Assembly (NCBI GenBank): GCA_019638525.1 | Contig: JAHBTO010000002.1 | Span: 62,001 to 126,000 of the forward strand | Source: Ferruginibacter sp. | GTDB taxonomy: Bacteria; Bacteroidota; Bacteroidia; Chitinophagales; Chitinophagaceae | Direction of reading: 5' to 3' | DNA length: 64,000 nucleotides | Part shown: positions 26,444-35,470 of the stretch, in pieces | How positions within the stretch are numbered: position 1 is the first letter of the stretch | How the letters are laid out: each line of letters begins with the position of its first letter | The notes under the pieces: generated by a model | What the model saw: only the letters and a program-made list of their open reading frames with translations | Told to the model about the DNA's origin: nothing | The model's database searches: none | Translations under genes and position numbers: made by a program

Positions 26444-26929
26444 ATGAAAAAAGAACCTTTTGAATTTGAATACCTGGTGTACGAATCTATTGATGAATTA
26501 AATGAGCAAGATGCAGCATTGCTTGAACAGGCACGTAAGGTAACGGCTGCCGCTTATGCACCTTACTCAAAATTTAATGTGGGCGCAGTGGCAAAACTTT
26601 CAAACGGTGAAACGGTGGCAGGCACTAACCAGGAAAATGCATCATACCCTGTAAGCCTATGCGCCGAAAGATCGTTACTGGCTACTGCTGCATCCATGCA
26701 TCCCAATATTGCTATTGAAACCATGGCCATCAGTTACCATAATATTAACGGGCAAAGCAACCATCCTATTTCGCCCTGCGGCATGTGCAGGCAAAGCCTT
26801 GTTGAATACGAAGAAAGAGTAAAACAACCCATACGTTTAATTTTAAGCGGCCTGCAGGGTAAAGCAATTGTAATTGAAAAAGCAAGTTTGTTGTTGCCTC
26901 TTTCTTTTGGAAGTATCGATTTAAAATAA
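26444..26929 (+). CDS. cdd: Cytidine deaminase
   Basis: A 161-residue zinc-dependent deaminase of the pyrimidine salvage pathway (cytidine or deoxycytidine to uridine). Zinc ligands and the proton shuttle are visible: Cys73 and Glu75 in LCAERS, Cys112 and Cys115 in PCGMCRQ; the substrate strand FNVGAVAKLSNGE is present. Length is slightly above the 130-140 residues of the tetrameric form because of about 20 extra N-terminal residues. Its last 9 nt overlap the convergent ogt gene. Confidence 0.93.
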   Translation: MKKEPFEFEYLVYESIDELNEQDAALLEQARKVTAAAYAPYSKFNVGAVAKLSNGETVAGTNQENASYPVSLCAERSLLATAASMHPNIAIETMAISYHNINGQSNHPISPCGMCRQSLVEYEERVKQPIRLILSGLQGKAIVIEKASLLLPLSFGSIDLK

Positions 26930-27433
26930 CACCTGCACACCATTTGCAATTTTAGCTTCATGTTCCAGTAACCATTTCTTTCTCCATAAATCGCCGCCAT
27001 AACCAACCAACTCTCCATTGCTGCCAATTACACGATGGCAGGGAACGATGATGCAAACACTGTTATTGCCATTTGCTGTACCCACTGCACGAATGGCTTT
27101 TACATTGCCAATTCTTTTACTTAGTTCGAGATAACTGATGGTGCGGCCAAATGGTATGTGGCATAGCTCGGCCCATACTATTTGCTGAAAGGGAGTTCCG
27201 CTTTGTAAAGTATGAATAGTAAATGTTCTCCTGGTACCGGCAAAATATTCATCTAACTGTTTAATGCAATTTTTTATGATGGGGGATTTGGGTTTTACAA
27301 AACTCAGTGTAGTTTCATCTACCTTTACGCCTTTCCACGAATTTACAAACAACACATCGGAAATGGCGTTGCCACTGCTTCTTATCTCAAGCGCACCCAA
27401 CGGCGATTTATAATATACCATTTCAATATTCAT
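26921..27433 (-). CDS. ogt: Methylated-DNA-protein cysteine methyltransferase
   Basis: A 170-residue suicide DNA-repair protein that takes the methyl group from O6-methylguanine. The acceptor is Cys132 in IVPCHRVIG; the arginine finger and helix-turn-helix are in SYLELSKRIGN to IRAVGTANGNN. The N-terminal domain has the usual RNase-H-like strands. No AraC/Ada domain is attached, so it is the constitutive Ogt form. Its 3' end overlaps cdd by 9 nt on the opposite strand. Confidence 0.93.
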   Translation of the reverse strand: MNIEMVYYKSPLGALEIRSSGNAISDVLFVNSWKGVKVDETTLSFVKPKSPIIKNCIKQLDEYFAGTRRTFTIHTLQSGTPFQQIVWAELCHIPFGRTISYLELSKRIGNVKAIRAVGTANGNNSVCIIVPCHRVIGSNGELVGYGGDLWRKKWLLEHEAKIANGVQVLF

Positions 27434-27516
27434 ACCCGGTATAAATGTAAAACAATTTACAGGGTAAAATAATAAAGTATCTTCCTTAACTTTTTAATAA
27501 ATTGAAATATTTTACA

Positions 27517-27846
27517 TCAACCGGCTTTGCAGCCGTTTTTTACAGGTATTGAAGGTTGTAATAACACTACATCATTATTTTCATTATAAACACCCAGCAC
27601 CAGGCATTCGCTGAAAAAATTTGCAATCTGCTTAACAGGAAAATTAACCACAGCAATAACCTGTTTGCCTTTTAATTCTTCCTTTGTATATAGTTTTGTT
27701 ATTTGTGCCGATGATTTTTTAATACCCATTTCACCAAAATCAATGGTAAGCTGGTAAGCCGGTTTTTTTGCATTGGTAAAATCATCTGCATCCAAAATGG
27801 TGCCGCACCTGATGTCTAACTTTTCAAAATCTTCCCAGCTTATCAT
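27517..27846 (-). CDS. csaA: CsaA-type tRNA-binding protein
   Basis: A 109-residue OB-fold protein. It has FEKLDIRCGTILDAD near the start, the dimer-region AQITKLYTKEELKGKQVIAVVNF, and SECLVLGVYN at the end, which match CsaA, a tRNA-binding (EMAP/TRBD) protein with reported chaperone activity in Bacillus. Length is normal. It is the third gene of a tight minus-strand operon, overlapping the DUF952 gene by 4 nt. Confidence 0.9.
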   Translation of the reverse strand: MISWEDFEKLDIRCGTILDADDFTNAKKPAYQLTIDFGEMGIKKSSAQITKLYTKEELKGKQVIAVVNFPVKQIANFFSECLVLGVYNENNDVVLLQPSIPVKNGCKAG

Positions 27847-28136
27847 ATCGGTTCTACATTTATTACTGCATCTAAGTTCATAGGCCCAAAAATATGGGGA
27901 AACTCATCATTCACCGATTCAGAAAATTCGTAGGTGAAAGGTTCCAGCAATGCATGTTCATTTATATGTAACAGTAAAAGGTCTTTTTCGTTTTTAAAAT
28001 AACGTTGCAGCACACCTGCTACCTGTGTGGCTTTGCTGGCATGTATAAAACCCTCTGTACTAAGTGATGCAGGTTTGTAAACACCTTGCTGCAAGGCATT
28101 TTCCCAATCGGCTTTTTTTAACACATGATAAATCAT
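27843..28136 (-). CDS. DUF952 family protein
   Basis: A 97-residue protein with MIYHVLKKADWENALQ at the start, EGFIHASKATQVAGV in the middle and FPHIFGPMN near the end, the hallmarks of DUF952. The conserved FIHAS histidine suggests a nucleotide- or ADP-ribose-binding fold related to RNA 2'-phosphotransferase, but no activity is established. It overlaps the genes on both sides by 4 nt (ATGA), so the three are translated as a coupled set. Confidence 0.87.
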   Translation of the reverse strand: MIYHVLKKADWENALQQGVYKPASLSTEGFIHASKATQVAGVLQRYFKNEKDLLLLHINEHALLEPFTYEFSESVNDEFPHIFGPMNLDAVINVEPI

Positions 28137-29002
28137 TCGTCGAGCAGGTTTGAAAGTAGAATCAGTTCGTTCATCTTGTACCTGTTGCGGTCGTTATCAA
28201 AACACTTGCTCAATTCTTCCAATAGGTATTGAATAACTTTTTTATTATTTAACTGCCTGAAATACGATGGTACCGGAGGCACAGATATACGTTTAAAATA
28301 TCCTTCCACATCCTGGTGGCTGTACATTTGGCCGTTCAAGGGGTCGATATAAAAATTTATTTTTTCTGACGCATGGCCGGTAGGATTCAGCAAATCATGT
28401 GTTGGATCAAAATAAGCAAGAATAAATTGGCGGGGGATATTTATAGCTTTAACCGGGATATCCAACAATTGGCATAAAGCAATATAAATAATACCATTGC
28501 TTAATGCATTACCTTTTTTAGTTTCAAATGTTTTATTAATTAAATAATCATCGGGAGTGTCATAAGAAAATTCAACTCCTTTTTGTTTATAATAATTATA
28601 AAAGATACTGGTAACAATATTTACCTGTTCAATTGGTGTAAGATAATTGTTTAACTCAAGCCATGTGTTGCGGCGCAGTTTTTCAATTTCCTGGTAAACC
28701 AGGCTGGTATCCAATGTGGGGTAATGATAACGGGCTACCAATAAAGCGCCTTCAAGTAAACTATCCTCTTTAGCTGCCCATTCGGTAAAATCATCTGTAA
28801 GATCCCTGAAGTGCAACCGGTGTATCAGCAATTCTATCCGTTCCTGAATTTCCTGGTTGCTGGTGGTTTCCCAAAGGTTCTCCAGGTTGGGGATGATATC
28901 TTTTCCAAAAGTAACTATACGTTCGCTAACCGTGCTGTACACATCTTCATCGGGGTCGTCTATTAAATGAAGTAACGCCGCTATTTCTTTATTTTCTTTC
29001 AA
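28133..29002 (-). CDS. SirB1-like transglutaminase-fold protein, catalytic Cys not evident
   Basis: A 289-residue protein with an N-terminal helical, HEAT-like region (about 1-90) and a Transglut_core2 domain resembling SirB1/YchA. The conserved block KGNALSNGIIYIALCQLLD matches the family's R-G-N-P-I-S-x-x-x-x-Y region; FILAYFDPT and FYIDPLNGQ follow. At the position where true transglutaminases have Cys there is none, as is usual in the family, so a binding role is more likely than catalysis. It is the first gene of the operon with DUF952 and csaA. Confidence 0.8.
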   Translation of the reverse strand: MKENKEIAALLHLIDDPDEDVYSTVSERIVTFGKDIIPNLENLWETTSNQEIQERIELLIHRLHFRDLTDDFTEWAAKEDSLLEGALLVARYHYPTLDTSLVYQEIEKLRRNTWLELNNYLTPIEQVNIVTSIFYNYYKQKGVEFSYDTPDDYLINKTFETKKGNALSNGIIYIALCQLLDIPVKAINIPRQFILAYFDPTHDLLNPTGHASEKINFYIDPLNGQMYSHQDVEGYFKRISVPPVPSYFRQLNNKKVIQYLLEELSKCFDNDRNRYKMNELILLSNLLDE

Positions 29003-29115
29003 TACGTGGTTTAAATTTTAATGAAATTCGTATTTGCAGTTGAATTTAAGAAGTTAAAATTTTCCACAGTTGTGATAAAATAAAGATTGCTTGTATATTT
29101 AAATTGATGTATAAA

Positions 29116-30666
29116 TTATTTGACCCTGTAAAATTCCAGATCATGAAAATCGTAACTGAAATCTGTTAATGGCGATATAGCTCTCATCTTTATACCATCT
29201 GCCTTTCCCTGTTCATCTAAACTAAAATTTACAAATGCATCTGCATCCATACTTCTATCCTGCCATTTTACTACAAAACTATTGCCTTTGTAATAAAACA
29301 TTTCGCCATTTAATTTGGGCGACCGTTTTGATGTAAACCAAAGTTTACCGTTTTTAACAGCGATATAGATATCGCCAAACCATACATCGTGGTAGGTGCC
29401 GGTATATAACCTGGTATCGGGCCTTGCCGTAACATCGGCTGATTGAATTTCTTTCCAGATAGAATCAACAAATTTATTGGCCATAGCAACCTGTTCTTTT
29501 CTTCCTTTTGAATATTCTTCAACCCTATCAGTGCCTGTTATTCCAAAATAGGAATCCTTTATTTGGTTGGTGACAGATGTGAATGCAGCACCTTCCTGCT
29601 GATTGGTAAGCACAATAATACCAAGGTTTAATTCGGGAAACATAGTGATTTGTGTTACCATACCTTCTAACCCACCGGTATGCGTAACTTTTTTATAACC
29701 TTTTTCATCGCTTAAAAAAAAGCCAAGGCCATAAGCAGCAAAATGAGTGTTATAAGGGCCGGGATTATACACTTGTATAATAGTTTGAGGCGATGTTATT
29801 TCTCGGTACACATTTTCAGAAAATAATCTTTTTGATAACCCTTCTCCATATTTGCCATGATTAAGCCAAAGCTGTACCCATTTACATAAGTCGGTAATGT
29901 TTGAATTGATACCACCTGCCGAATGGCCCACCTTTACAGTGCTTCGGGCTATCACCTGCACTTTACCGTTTACAGGCGCATGTGCATCTATCACATTGCT
30001 TTTATCTTTTAACCGGTCGAAAGAGCCGGCCGATTTATCCATACCAAGCGGCTTAAAAATCTTTTGCTCCACAAAATCATCCCAGCTAATGCCCGAAACC
30101 CTATTCACAATTTCGCCGGCAAGTATGTACATAAGGTTATCGTAATCATATTTAGTTCTAAACTCCGAAACCTGTTTTAAAAAACGCAGGTTATAAATTA
30201 TATCTTTTAAAACAAAATCGCTTGAATCGGGAAAGAACATCAGGTCGCCGGCGCCTAAACCTAATCCACTCCTGTGTGTAAGCATATCCCTTATGGTAAA
30301 GGCTTCGGTAACATAGGGGCTGTATAATTTAAATTCAGGAATATAATCCCTCACTTTATCATCCCATTTTATTTTTCCTTCATCTACCAGCATCCCTAAA
30401 GCCGTGCAGGTAAAAGCCTTGCTGTTAGAGGCTATACCGAAAATTGTATTTTCATCTGCCGGTAATTGTGTTTTTAACGAGCGCACGCCATTGCCTTTGG
30501 CATAAATTATTTTTCCGTCTTTGATGATTCCTACGGTAATGCCCGGTACATCAAAAGCTTTTAACGAATGTTGCACTATTGCATCAATTTGTGCAGTGCT
30601 TAATGGCTGGCTATGTGCAGCTGCAATACCGCTAAATATTGCGGTAATGAAGAACAGTTTTTTCAT
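29116..30666 (-). CDS. Class C beta-lactamase-like serine hydrolase, secreted
   Basis: A 516-residue protein with a signal peptide (1-19, AAAHSQ). The serine-beta-lactamase/DD-peptidase motifs are Ser80-x-x-Lys83 (ASNSK), Tyr-x-Asn in KYDYDN, and HTGG in KVTHTGGLEG. The last 110 residues form a separate lipocalin-like module (DUF3471 type), containing LYTGTYHDVWFG. Family members act as D-aminopeptidases, esterases or beta-lactamases. It is directly downstream of the BlaR1/BlaI genes on the same strand but 131 nt away, so a regulatory link is possible and not shown. Confidence 0.9.
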   Translation of the reverse strand: MKKLFFITAIFSGIAAAHSQPLSTAQIDAIVQHSLKAFDVPGITVGIIKDGKIIYAKGNGVRSLKTQLPADENTIFGIASNSKAFTCTALGMLVDEGKIKWDDKVRDYIPEFKLYSPYVTEAFTIRDMLTHRSGLGLGAGDLMFFPDSSDFVLKDIIYNLRFLKQVSEFRTKYDYDNLMYILAGEIVNRVSGISWDDFVEQKIFKPLGMDKSAGSFDRLKDKSNVIDAHAPVNGKVQVIARSTVKVGHSAGGINSNITDLCKWVQLWLNHGKYGEGLSKRLFSENVYREITSPQTIIQVYNPGPYNTHFAAYGLGFFLSDEKGYKKVTHTGGLEGMVTQITMFPELNLGIIVLTNQQEGAAFTSVTNQIKDSYFGITGTDRVEEYSKGRKEQVAMANKFVDSIWKEIQSADVTARPDTRLYTGTYHDVWFGDIYIAVKNGKLWFTSKRSPKLNGEMFYYKGNSFVVKWQDRSMDADAFVNFSLDEQGKADGIKMRAISPLTDFSYDFHDLEFYRVK

Positions 30667-30797
30667 AATAGCAGTTTTGGTAAATGTAACAATTTTATGG
30701 TTTACATTTTTACAATAAAATACAATGAGAGAATATTCTAAAACAGAGAAGAATAAAAATTAATAATTGAATTTAGTATGAAACTGCTACCAATTTA

Positions 30798-32273
30798 TTA
30801 TTGTTGTGTAGGGTAGGGCTTGTTGATAATTGCCTTGATAGAATCGACTGTATTTTTCAGCGAATCTTTATTTATCTCTTTTGCAGTAATTATCCATTGC
30901 GGCAGTAATATCCATTTACCGTTTTCAAAACCCAGGTAATATACTTTTACAGATGTACCGCCCGAGCCTTCTTCCTTCACTATAATCTGCTTTGCTGCAT
31001 CATTTTCTTTTGTTGTTACCGGTAAAGCAATGTTAGCATCTGTTTCGGGTGCTGCCGGAAGCCCTACTTGTTGTTTGTTAATTTCATTTTTTACTGCTTG
31101 GGGCTTCTTTGCTTTTTGTTTGTTTGAAATTACAATGGGGGCTGTAATTATTTTTTTTGCATTATCAGCCTGCGCTATTTTCTGTTCTTTTTTTTCTGTG
31201 TTGAATGAATAATTATTTAGCTGTGCAAAATCAGCATCAGTTACCGAATAATTATTAACAGGGAGAAAAGGTATGTACCTGGCCGAATGAAATGGCAAGC
31301 TGTTGTTCCCGTTTTGCAGCAACATGGCTAATATCAGCAATAAAACCAAAACAAGGCCTGCCAATGGTGCCATCATATTAAACCGCCTGTTTGTATTTAA
31401 CACTTTACTGTCGGTAAAAAATTCAATACGCTTTAGCAAATGTTTTTTATTGTTTGCGGCAGCAAGTTGAAATGCCGGTACAAGCTGTTTCATTTTTTCG
31501 GCCTGCAATAAGGTTTCGGCATAAAGGGCCGGGGTATATTCAAATGCCATTACATTTAGGTCGCAGTTTTTTTCCCGCTCAAGCCTTATTTGCCTGCATA
31601 AGTTTTTTATAAACGGGTTAAAGAAAAAAACCGTTTCGCAAAACAACAAAAACCAGTTAAGCAGGTAATCGTTGGTACGTATGTGCGAAAGTTCGTGCAG
31701 GATAAGCGTTTCGGCCTGTTGAATAGAAATACTGTTCACCAATGCCACCGGTAAAAGAATGACAGGTTTAAAAAATCCGAAGGTTACAGGTGTGGTGATA
31801 GTTGTACTTAACCAAAGAGTAACTTTTCTTTTTATGCCAAAATGATGTGCTTTTTGTTGGGTAAAAAGTTTAAGATGGATGGCCGGTTTTGTATTGCCGT
31901 TTTTATATTGATGAAAGAAAAAACGCCAGTTGAAAATGGCTTTTACCAGTTTTGAAACAAGTATAAGTATATACAATACAAAAATCCAGGGCGCTGCATA
32001 TTGCATTGTGGCATTACTGCCTATTGATAATAAGTTTTGTGATATGATGGCAAACAGGCCGCTTGCTTGTGTGTTAAAGTAATAAATACTGAATGTGCAG
32101 ATAGAAATGAAAAGTTGAGCAACCAGCGTGATGTATAACAAATTTCTCCTGGCCAGTGGCGCATTATTTTTATACAACAGCCTGTTTGTAACAATATACA
32201 ATCCCATCAGCAATGCAGCCTGCCATAAGCTATGCAGCAAGGTTATGCAAAAACTATATGAGAAATCTATCAT
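30798..32273 (-). CDS. BlaR1/MecR1-type membrane metallopeptidase (M56)
   Basis: A 491-residue inner-membrane protein. The start is taken at ATG 32273; the frame extends 6 nt upstream to a TTG. Four hydrophobic segments (about 8-30, 45-65, 95-115 and 280-300) surround a cytoplasmic M56 peptidase with zinc motif His193-Glu194-x-x-His197 (HELSH). In the beta-lactam system such proteins sense a signal and trigger cleavage of the BlaI repressor. The C-terminal extracytoplasmic part is short, Lys/Ala-rich and has no penicillin-binding domain, so it is not a beta-lactam sensor in the staphylococcal sense. It lies 31 nt after blaI. Confidence 0.88.
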   Translation of the reverse strand: MIDFSYSFCITLLHSLWQAALLMGLYIVTNRLLYKNNAPLARRNLLYITLVAQLFISICTFSIYYFNTQASGLFAIISQNLLSIGSNATMQYAAPWIFVLYILILVSKLVKAIFNWRFFFHQYKNGNTKPAIHLKLFTQQKAHHFGIKRKVTLWLSTTITTPVTFGFFKPVILLPVALVNSISIQQAETLILHELSHIRTNDYLLNWFLLFCETVFFFNPFIKNLCRQIRLEREKNCDLNVMAFEYTPALYAETLLQAEKMKQLVPAFQLAAANNKKHLLKRIEFFTDSKVLNTNRRFNMMAPLAGLVLVLLLILAMLLQNGNNSLPFHSARYIPFLPVNNYSVTDADFAQLNNYSFNTEKKEQKIAQADNAKKIITAPIVISNKQKAKKPQAVKNEINKQQVGLPAAPETDANIALPVTTKENDAAKQIIVKEEGSGGTSVKVYYLGFENGKWILLPQWIITAKEINKDSLKNTVDSIKAIINKPYPTQQ

Positions 32274-32304
32274 AAGCAACTATCATTATCAGGTATAAAA
32301 ATAT

Positions 32305-32691
32305 TTACTGTTCTTTTTTAAGCCTATTAATAAGCTGTTGTATTTTTTCCAGTTCTTCTTCGCTTGCGTTATGCCCGCCCAATGCCTGCAAAACCAGTTC
32401 GGATGATGAACCGGCAAACAAAGTGTTTATCATCCTGTTCAGGAATTGCTGTTGTGTTTTTTCCCTGCTTACAGCAGGTTTGTACACATGTGTTTTATTA
32501 CTGTCGTCTCTTGTAACCAAACCTTTCTCAAACATAATCTGCATCAGTTTAAGCGTGGTAGTATAGCCTGAATCTTTTGTTTTCAGTAATTCTTCATGCA
32601 CCGTTCTAACCGTAGCAGCTTTTTCGTTCCATAAAACCTGCAGTATTTCCAGTTCGCTTTCGGTTGGTTTGTTGTTTTTTATGATTGTCAT
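32305..32691 (-). CDS. BlaI/MecI-family transcriptional repressor
   Basis: A 128-residue winged-helix repressor: TESELEILQVLWNEKAATVR, a DNA-recognition helix in the TTLKLMQIMFEKGLV region, then a C-terminal dimer helix pair. It is cleaved or released by BlaR-type peptidases; the partner gene is next in the operon. Two TACGA-N6-TCGTA palindromes lie just upstream of its start codon (32694-32734) and overlap the predicted promoter, which indicates self-repression. Confidence 0.9.
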   Translation of the reverse strand: MTIIKNNKPTESELEILQVLWNEKAATVRTVHEELLKTKDSGYTTTLKLMQIMFEKGLVTRDDSNKTHVYKPAVSREKTQQQFLNRMINTLFAGSSSELVLQALGGHNASEEELEKIQQLINRLKKEQ

Positions 32692-32693
32692 AG

Positions 32694-32709
32694 TACGATT
32701 GTTTTCGTA
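32694..32709. promoter_or_regulatory. BlaI operator 2 (predicted)
   Basis: Palindrome TACGA-TTGTTT-TCGTA, 3 nt upstream of the blaI start codon. It has the same arms and spacer length as the site at 32715-32734; their centres are 23 nt apart, about two helical turns. Confidence 0.6.
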
Positions 32710-32710
32710 A

Positions 32711-32741
32711 GCAATTTACGATTTTACTCGTAAATACCAAA
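32711..32741 (-). promoter_or_regulatory. Promoter of the blaI-blaR1 operon (predicted)
   Basis: On the minus strand TTTG (plus 32738-32741), exactly 19 nt, then TAAATTGC (plus 32711-32718), one deviation from TAnnTTTG. The first operator lies between the two elements and the second over the likely transcription start, the expected arrangement for a repressor. Confidence 0.55.
32715..32734. promoter_or_regulatory. BlaI operator 1 (predicted)
   Basis: Perfect inverted repeat TTTACGA-TTTTAC-TCGTAAA. It resembles BlaI/MecI operators in having short palindromic arms around a spacer. It sits inside the predicted promoter. Confidence 0.65.
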
Positions 32742-32834
32742 TCCATTTATAAAATTTTAAATTGAATTAACTTTTACGGTTTAAAACTTGTGTTTCTACA
32801 AACAGCCAAATATTTAATTTACCTACCGCACCTC

Positions 32835-32866
32835 AAAAAAAATCCCTGCTAAAAATTAGCAGGGAT
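32835..32866 (-). terminator. Rho-independent terminator of hppA
   Basis: An 11-bp perfect stem (32842-32852 with 32856-32866, arms ATCCCTGCTAA), 3-nt loop, then on the minus strand a run of eight T (A run at plus 32835-32842). It is 22 nt after the hppA stop. Confidence 0.9.
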
Positions 32867-32887
32867 ATCTTTTTAAAGTTGTTTAAT

Positions 32888-35332
32888 TTATTTTTTGGTA
32901 TTGTTTACATTAAGGCTTACATCACCCAATGCATCAATAAGTGATTTGTATTTTACAGCAATATCGTTGCTTACTTCTTTATTGTTTAAAGTAAGTTTAC
33001 CTTTTGCTATTGAAAGCGAAAAATTATCTTTTTCAATCACTTTATCGGCAGCAAGTGCATCAACTAACGCTTCTACAGGAACTTTCACAGCATTGGCATC
33101 GGCTGTAACTGTTACTTGTGCAGTATTGGTATTATCAGCATTTTTAATGATGCTCATTTCAGTTGTTACTTCTTTCATCTCATGCTTTGCTGTATCGCTA
33201 CCATGTAAAGTGGCAAGAGTAGGTGCAATCACCAATGAAACAATCGACATCAGTTTAATAAGAATATTCATTGATGGGCCCGATGTATCTTTAAATGGAT
33301 CGCCAACCGTATCGCCGGTTACTGATGCCTTGTGTGGTTCAGATTTTTTATAAAACATTTCGCCATTGATATCAACACCGGTTTCAAAAGATTTTTTTGC
33401 ATTGTCCCAGGCGCCGCCTGCATTGTTTTGGAACATACCCATTAATACACCGCTAACTGTTGCGCCAGCCAAAAAACCACCCAATGCTTCGGCGCCAAGC
33501 CCCGGAATAAAACCGATAATGATGGGAGAGATGATGGCAATGGCACCCGGCAACATCATTTTTTTGATAGATGCTTCGGTAGAGATAGCCACACATTTAT
33601 CGTACTCAGGTTTACCGGTTCCTTCCATAATACCGGGTATAGATTTAAATTGGCGACGAACCTCTTCAACCATTGCCATGGCGGCTTCGCCAACTGCACG
33701 TATAGCGAGTGATGAAAATATAAAAGGAATCATACCGCCAATGAATAAACAGGCAAGTACGTTTGCTTTGTAAATATCTATATGTTGGTTGCCCGGCATA
33801 GCAACACCCACAAATGCTGCAAACAATGCCAACGCAGTTAATGCTGCAGATGCAATGGCAAAACCTTTTCCGCTTGCAGCAGTTGTGTTACCTACAGCGT
33901 CAAGTATATCAGTTTTTTCACGAACTTCTTTTGGCAGTTCACACATTTCGGCAATACCACCGGCATTATCTGCAATAGGGCCAAAGGCATCAATAGCCAA
34001 TTGCATGGCAGTGGTACTCATCATACCGGCAGCAGCAATAGCCACACCATACAAGCCTGCACATTCATAACTTCCCCATATGCCACCGGCTAAAACCAAA
34101 ATCGGCAATAAAGTACTTTCCATACCTACTGCCAATCCACCAATAACATTTGTTGCATGCCCGGTACCGCTTTGCCTGATGATGGTTAACACGGGGCGCT
34201 TGCCCATGGCTGTGTAATATTCTGTAATCACACTCATTAAAACACCTACACCTAAACCAACCAATATGGCGCCCATTACACCATTACGGGTAAACTCATG
34301 GCCACGTAGCTCCATATTTACCGGCAAAACATAATACACCAATGCTGCAGAAACGATACCTGCCAAAATCATAGACCCCCAGTTGCCCATATTAAGCGCT
34401 TTTTGTACTGTGGCTGTATTTAAGCCTGCATTGTCGCTTATTTTTACAAAGAAGGTTCCAACTATTGAAAGAATTACACCAGCACCTGCAATTAGCATTG
34501 GTAATAAGATTGGAGAAAGTCCATAAAAATTATCGCCTGTTGCAATTGTTTCCTGGCCTAATACCATGGTAGCAAGTACAGTGGCAACATAAGAACCAAA
34601 CAAATCGGCACCCATACCGGCCACATCGCCTACATTATCGCCAACATTATCTGCAATAGTTGCAGGGTTTCTTGGATCATCTTCAGGAATACCTGCTTCT
34701 ACCTTACCCACTAAATCGGCGCCTACATCGGCTGCCTTGGTATAAATACCGCCGCCCACACGGGCAAACAATGCAATACTTTCGGCACCCAAACTAAAGC
34801 CTGTCAATACTTCAATTGTCCTTAGCATACCTTCAGGATTTGCATCGGTACCGGGAGCAAAGAAATGTTTAAGAATGATGAATAAGCCACCGAGGCCTAA
34901 AACAGCAAGGCCTGCAACACCAAGTCCCATTACTGCACCTCCGGTAAATGATACGTTTAATGCTTTTGAAAGGCTTGTTTTAGCAGCCTGCGTGGTACGT
35001 ACATTGGCCTTGGTAGCCGCTTTCATTCCTATGTATCCTGCAGTGGCACTGCAGATAGCGCCTAAAATAAATGAAATGGCAATGCTCCAATGCGAATGTG
35101 CATTACTTTGGCTCATGAAACCCAACAGTAAAGCAACAATCACTACAAAATATGCCAGTATCTTCCATTCGGATTTTAAGAACGCCATTGCACCTTCGGC
35201 AATGAAATTGCTGATCTCTTTCATGCGGTCGCTGCCGGCATCTTGTTTACCTACCCAATTAAATTTAATAAGTGTGTAAAGCAGACCTAAAATTCCCATT
35301 GCCGGAACAGCATAAAACAATAATTTGTCCAT
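32888..35332 (-). CDS. hppA: Membrane-bound, K+-dependent proton/sodium-pumping pyrophosphatase
   Basis: An 814-residue integral membrane protein with about 16 transmembrane helices. It couples PPi hydrolysis to Na+ or H+ export. The PPi-binding block [20 protein letters not shown] and the following [20 protein letters not shown] are complete, as is [16 protein letters not shown]. In [10 protein letters not shown] an Ala stands where the K+-independent class has Lys, so the enzyme should need K+. The C-terminal 90 or so residues (after [13 protein letters not shown]) form an extra soluble, charged domain not found in most family members. The minus strand carries TATTTTTG (plus 35362-35369) about 30 nt before the start, a -7 match. 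Confidence 0.95.
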   Translation of the reverse strand: MDKLLFYAVPAMGILGLLYTLIKFNWVGKQDAGSDRMKEISNFIAEGAMAFLKSEWKILAYFVVIVALLLGFMSQSNAHSHWSIAISFILGAICSATAGYIGMKAATKANVRTTQAAKTSLSKALNVSFTGGAVMGLGVAGLAVLGLGGLFIILKHFFAPGTDANPEGMLRTIEVLTGFSLGAESIALFARVGGGIYTKAADVGADLVGKVEAGIPEDDPRNPATIADNVGDNVGDVAGMGADLFGSYVATVLATMVLGQETIATGDNFYGLSPILLPMLIAGAGVILSIVGTFFVKISDNAGLNTATVQKALNMGNWGSMILAGIVSAALVYYVLPVNMELRGHEFTRNGVMGAILVGLGVGVLMSVITEYYTAMGKRPVLTIIRQSGTGHATNVIGGLAVGMESTLLPILVLAGGIWGSYECAGLYGVAIAAAGMMSTTAMQLAIDAFGPIADNAGGIAEMCELPKEVREKTDILDAVGNTTAASGKGFAIASAALTALALFAAFVGVAMPGNQHIDIYKANVLACLFIGGMIPFIFSSLAIRAVGEAAMAMVEEVRRQFKSIPGIMEGTGKPEYDKCVAISTEASIKKMMLPGAIAIISPIIIGFIPGLGAEALGGFLAGATVSGVLMGMFQNNAGGAWDNAKKSFETGVDINGEMFYKKSEPHKASVTGDTVGDPFKDTSGPSMNILIKLMSIVSLVIAPTLATLHGSDTAKHEMKEVTTEMSIIKNADNTNTAQVTVTADANAVKVPVEALVDALAADKVIEKDNFSLSIAKGKLTLNNKEVSNDIAVKYKSLIDALGDVSLNVNNTKK

Positions 35333-35470
35333 AAGTAGTATTTGTTCTGTTTTTTGGACGGCAAAAATAGGGCAAATGAAGTGAAAAACAGGAAATAGGC
35401 CTTGAGAATTTGTAAGATGGGGAAAGAACCCGGATTATCAATTAGCCATTGCTTTTAAACAAGATAAAAT

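Noticed and set aside
32835-32866. The hairpin after hppA as an attenuator for blaI
   Set aside because: It lies at the end of hppA, has a T run only on the minus strand, and is upstream of the blaI promoter; it is a plain terminator.
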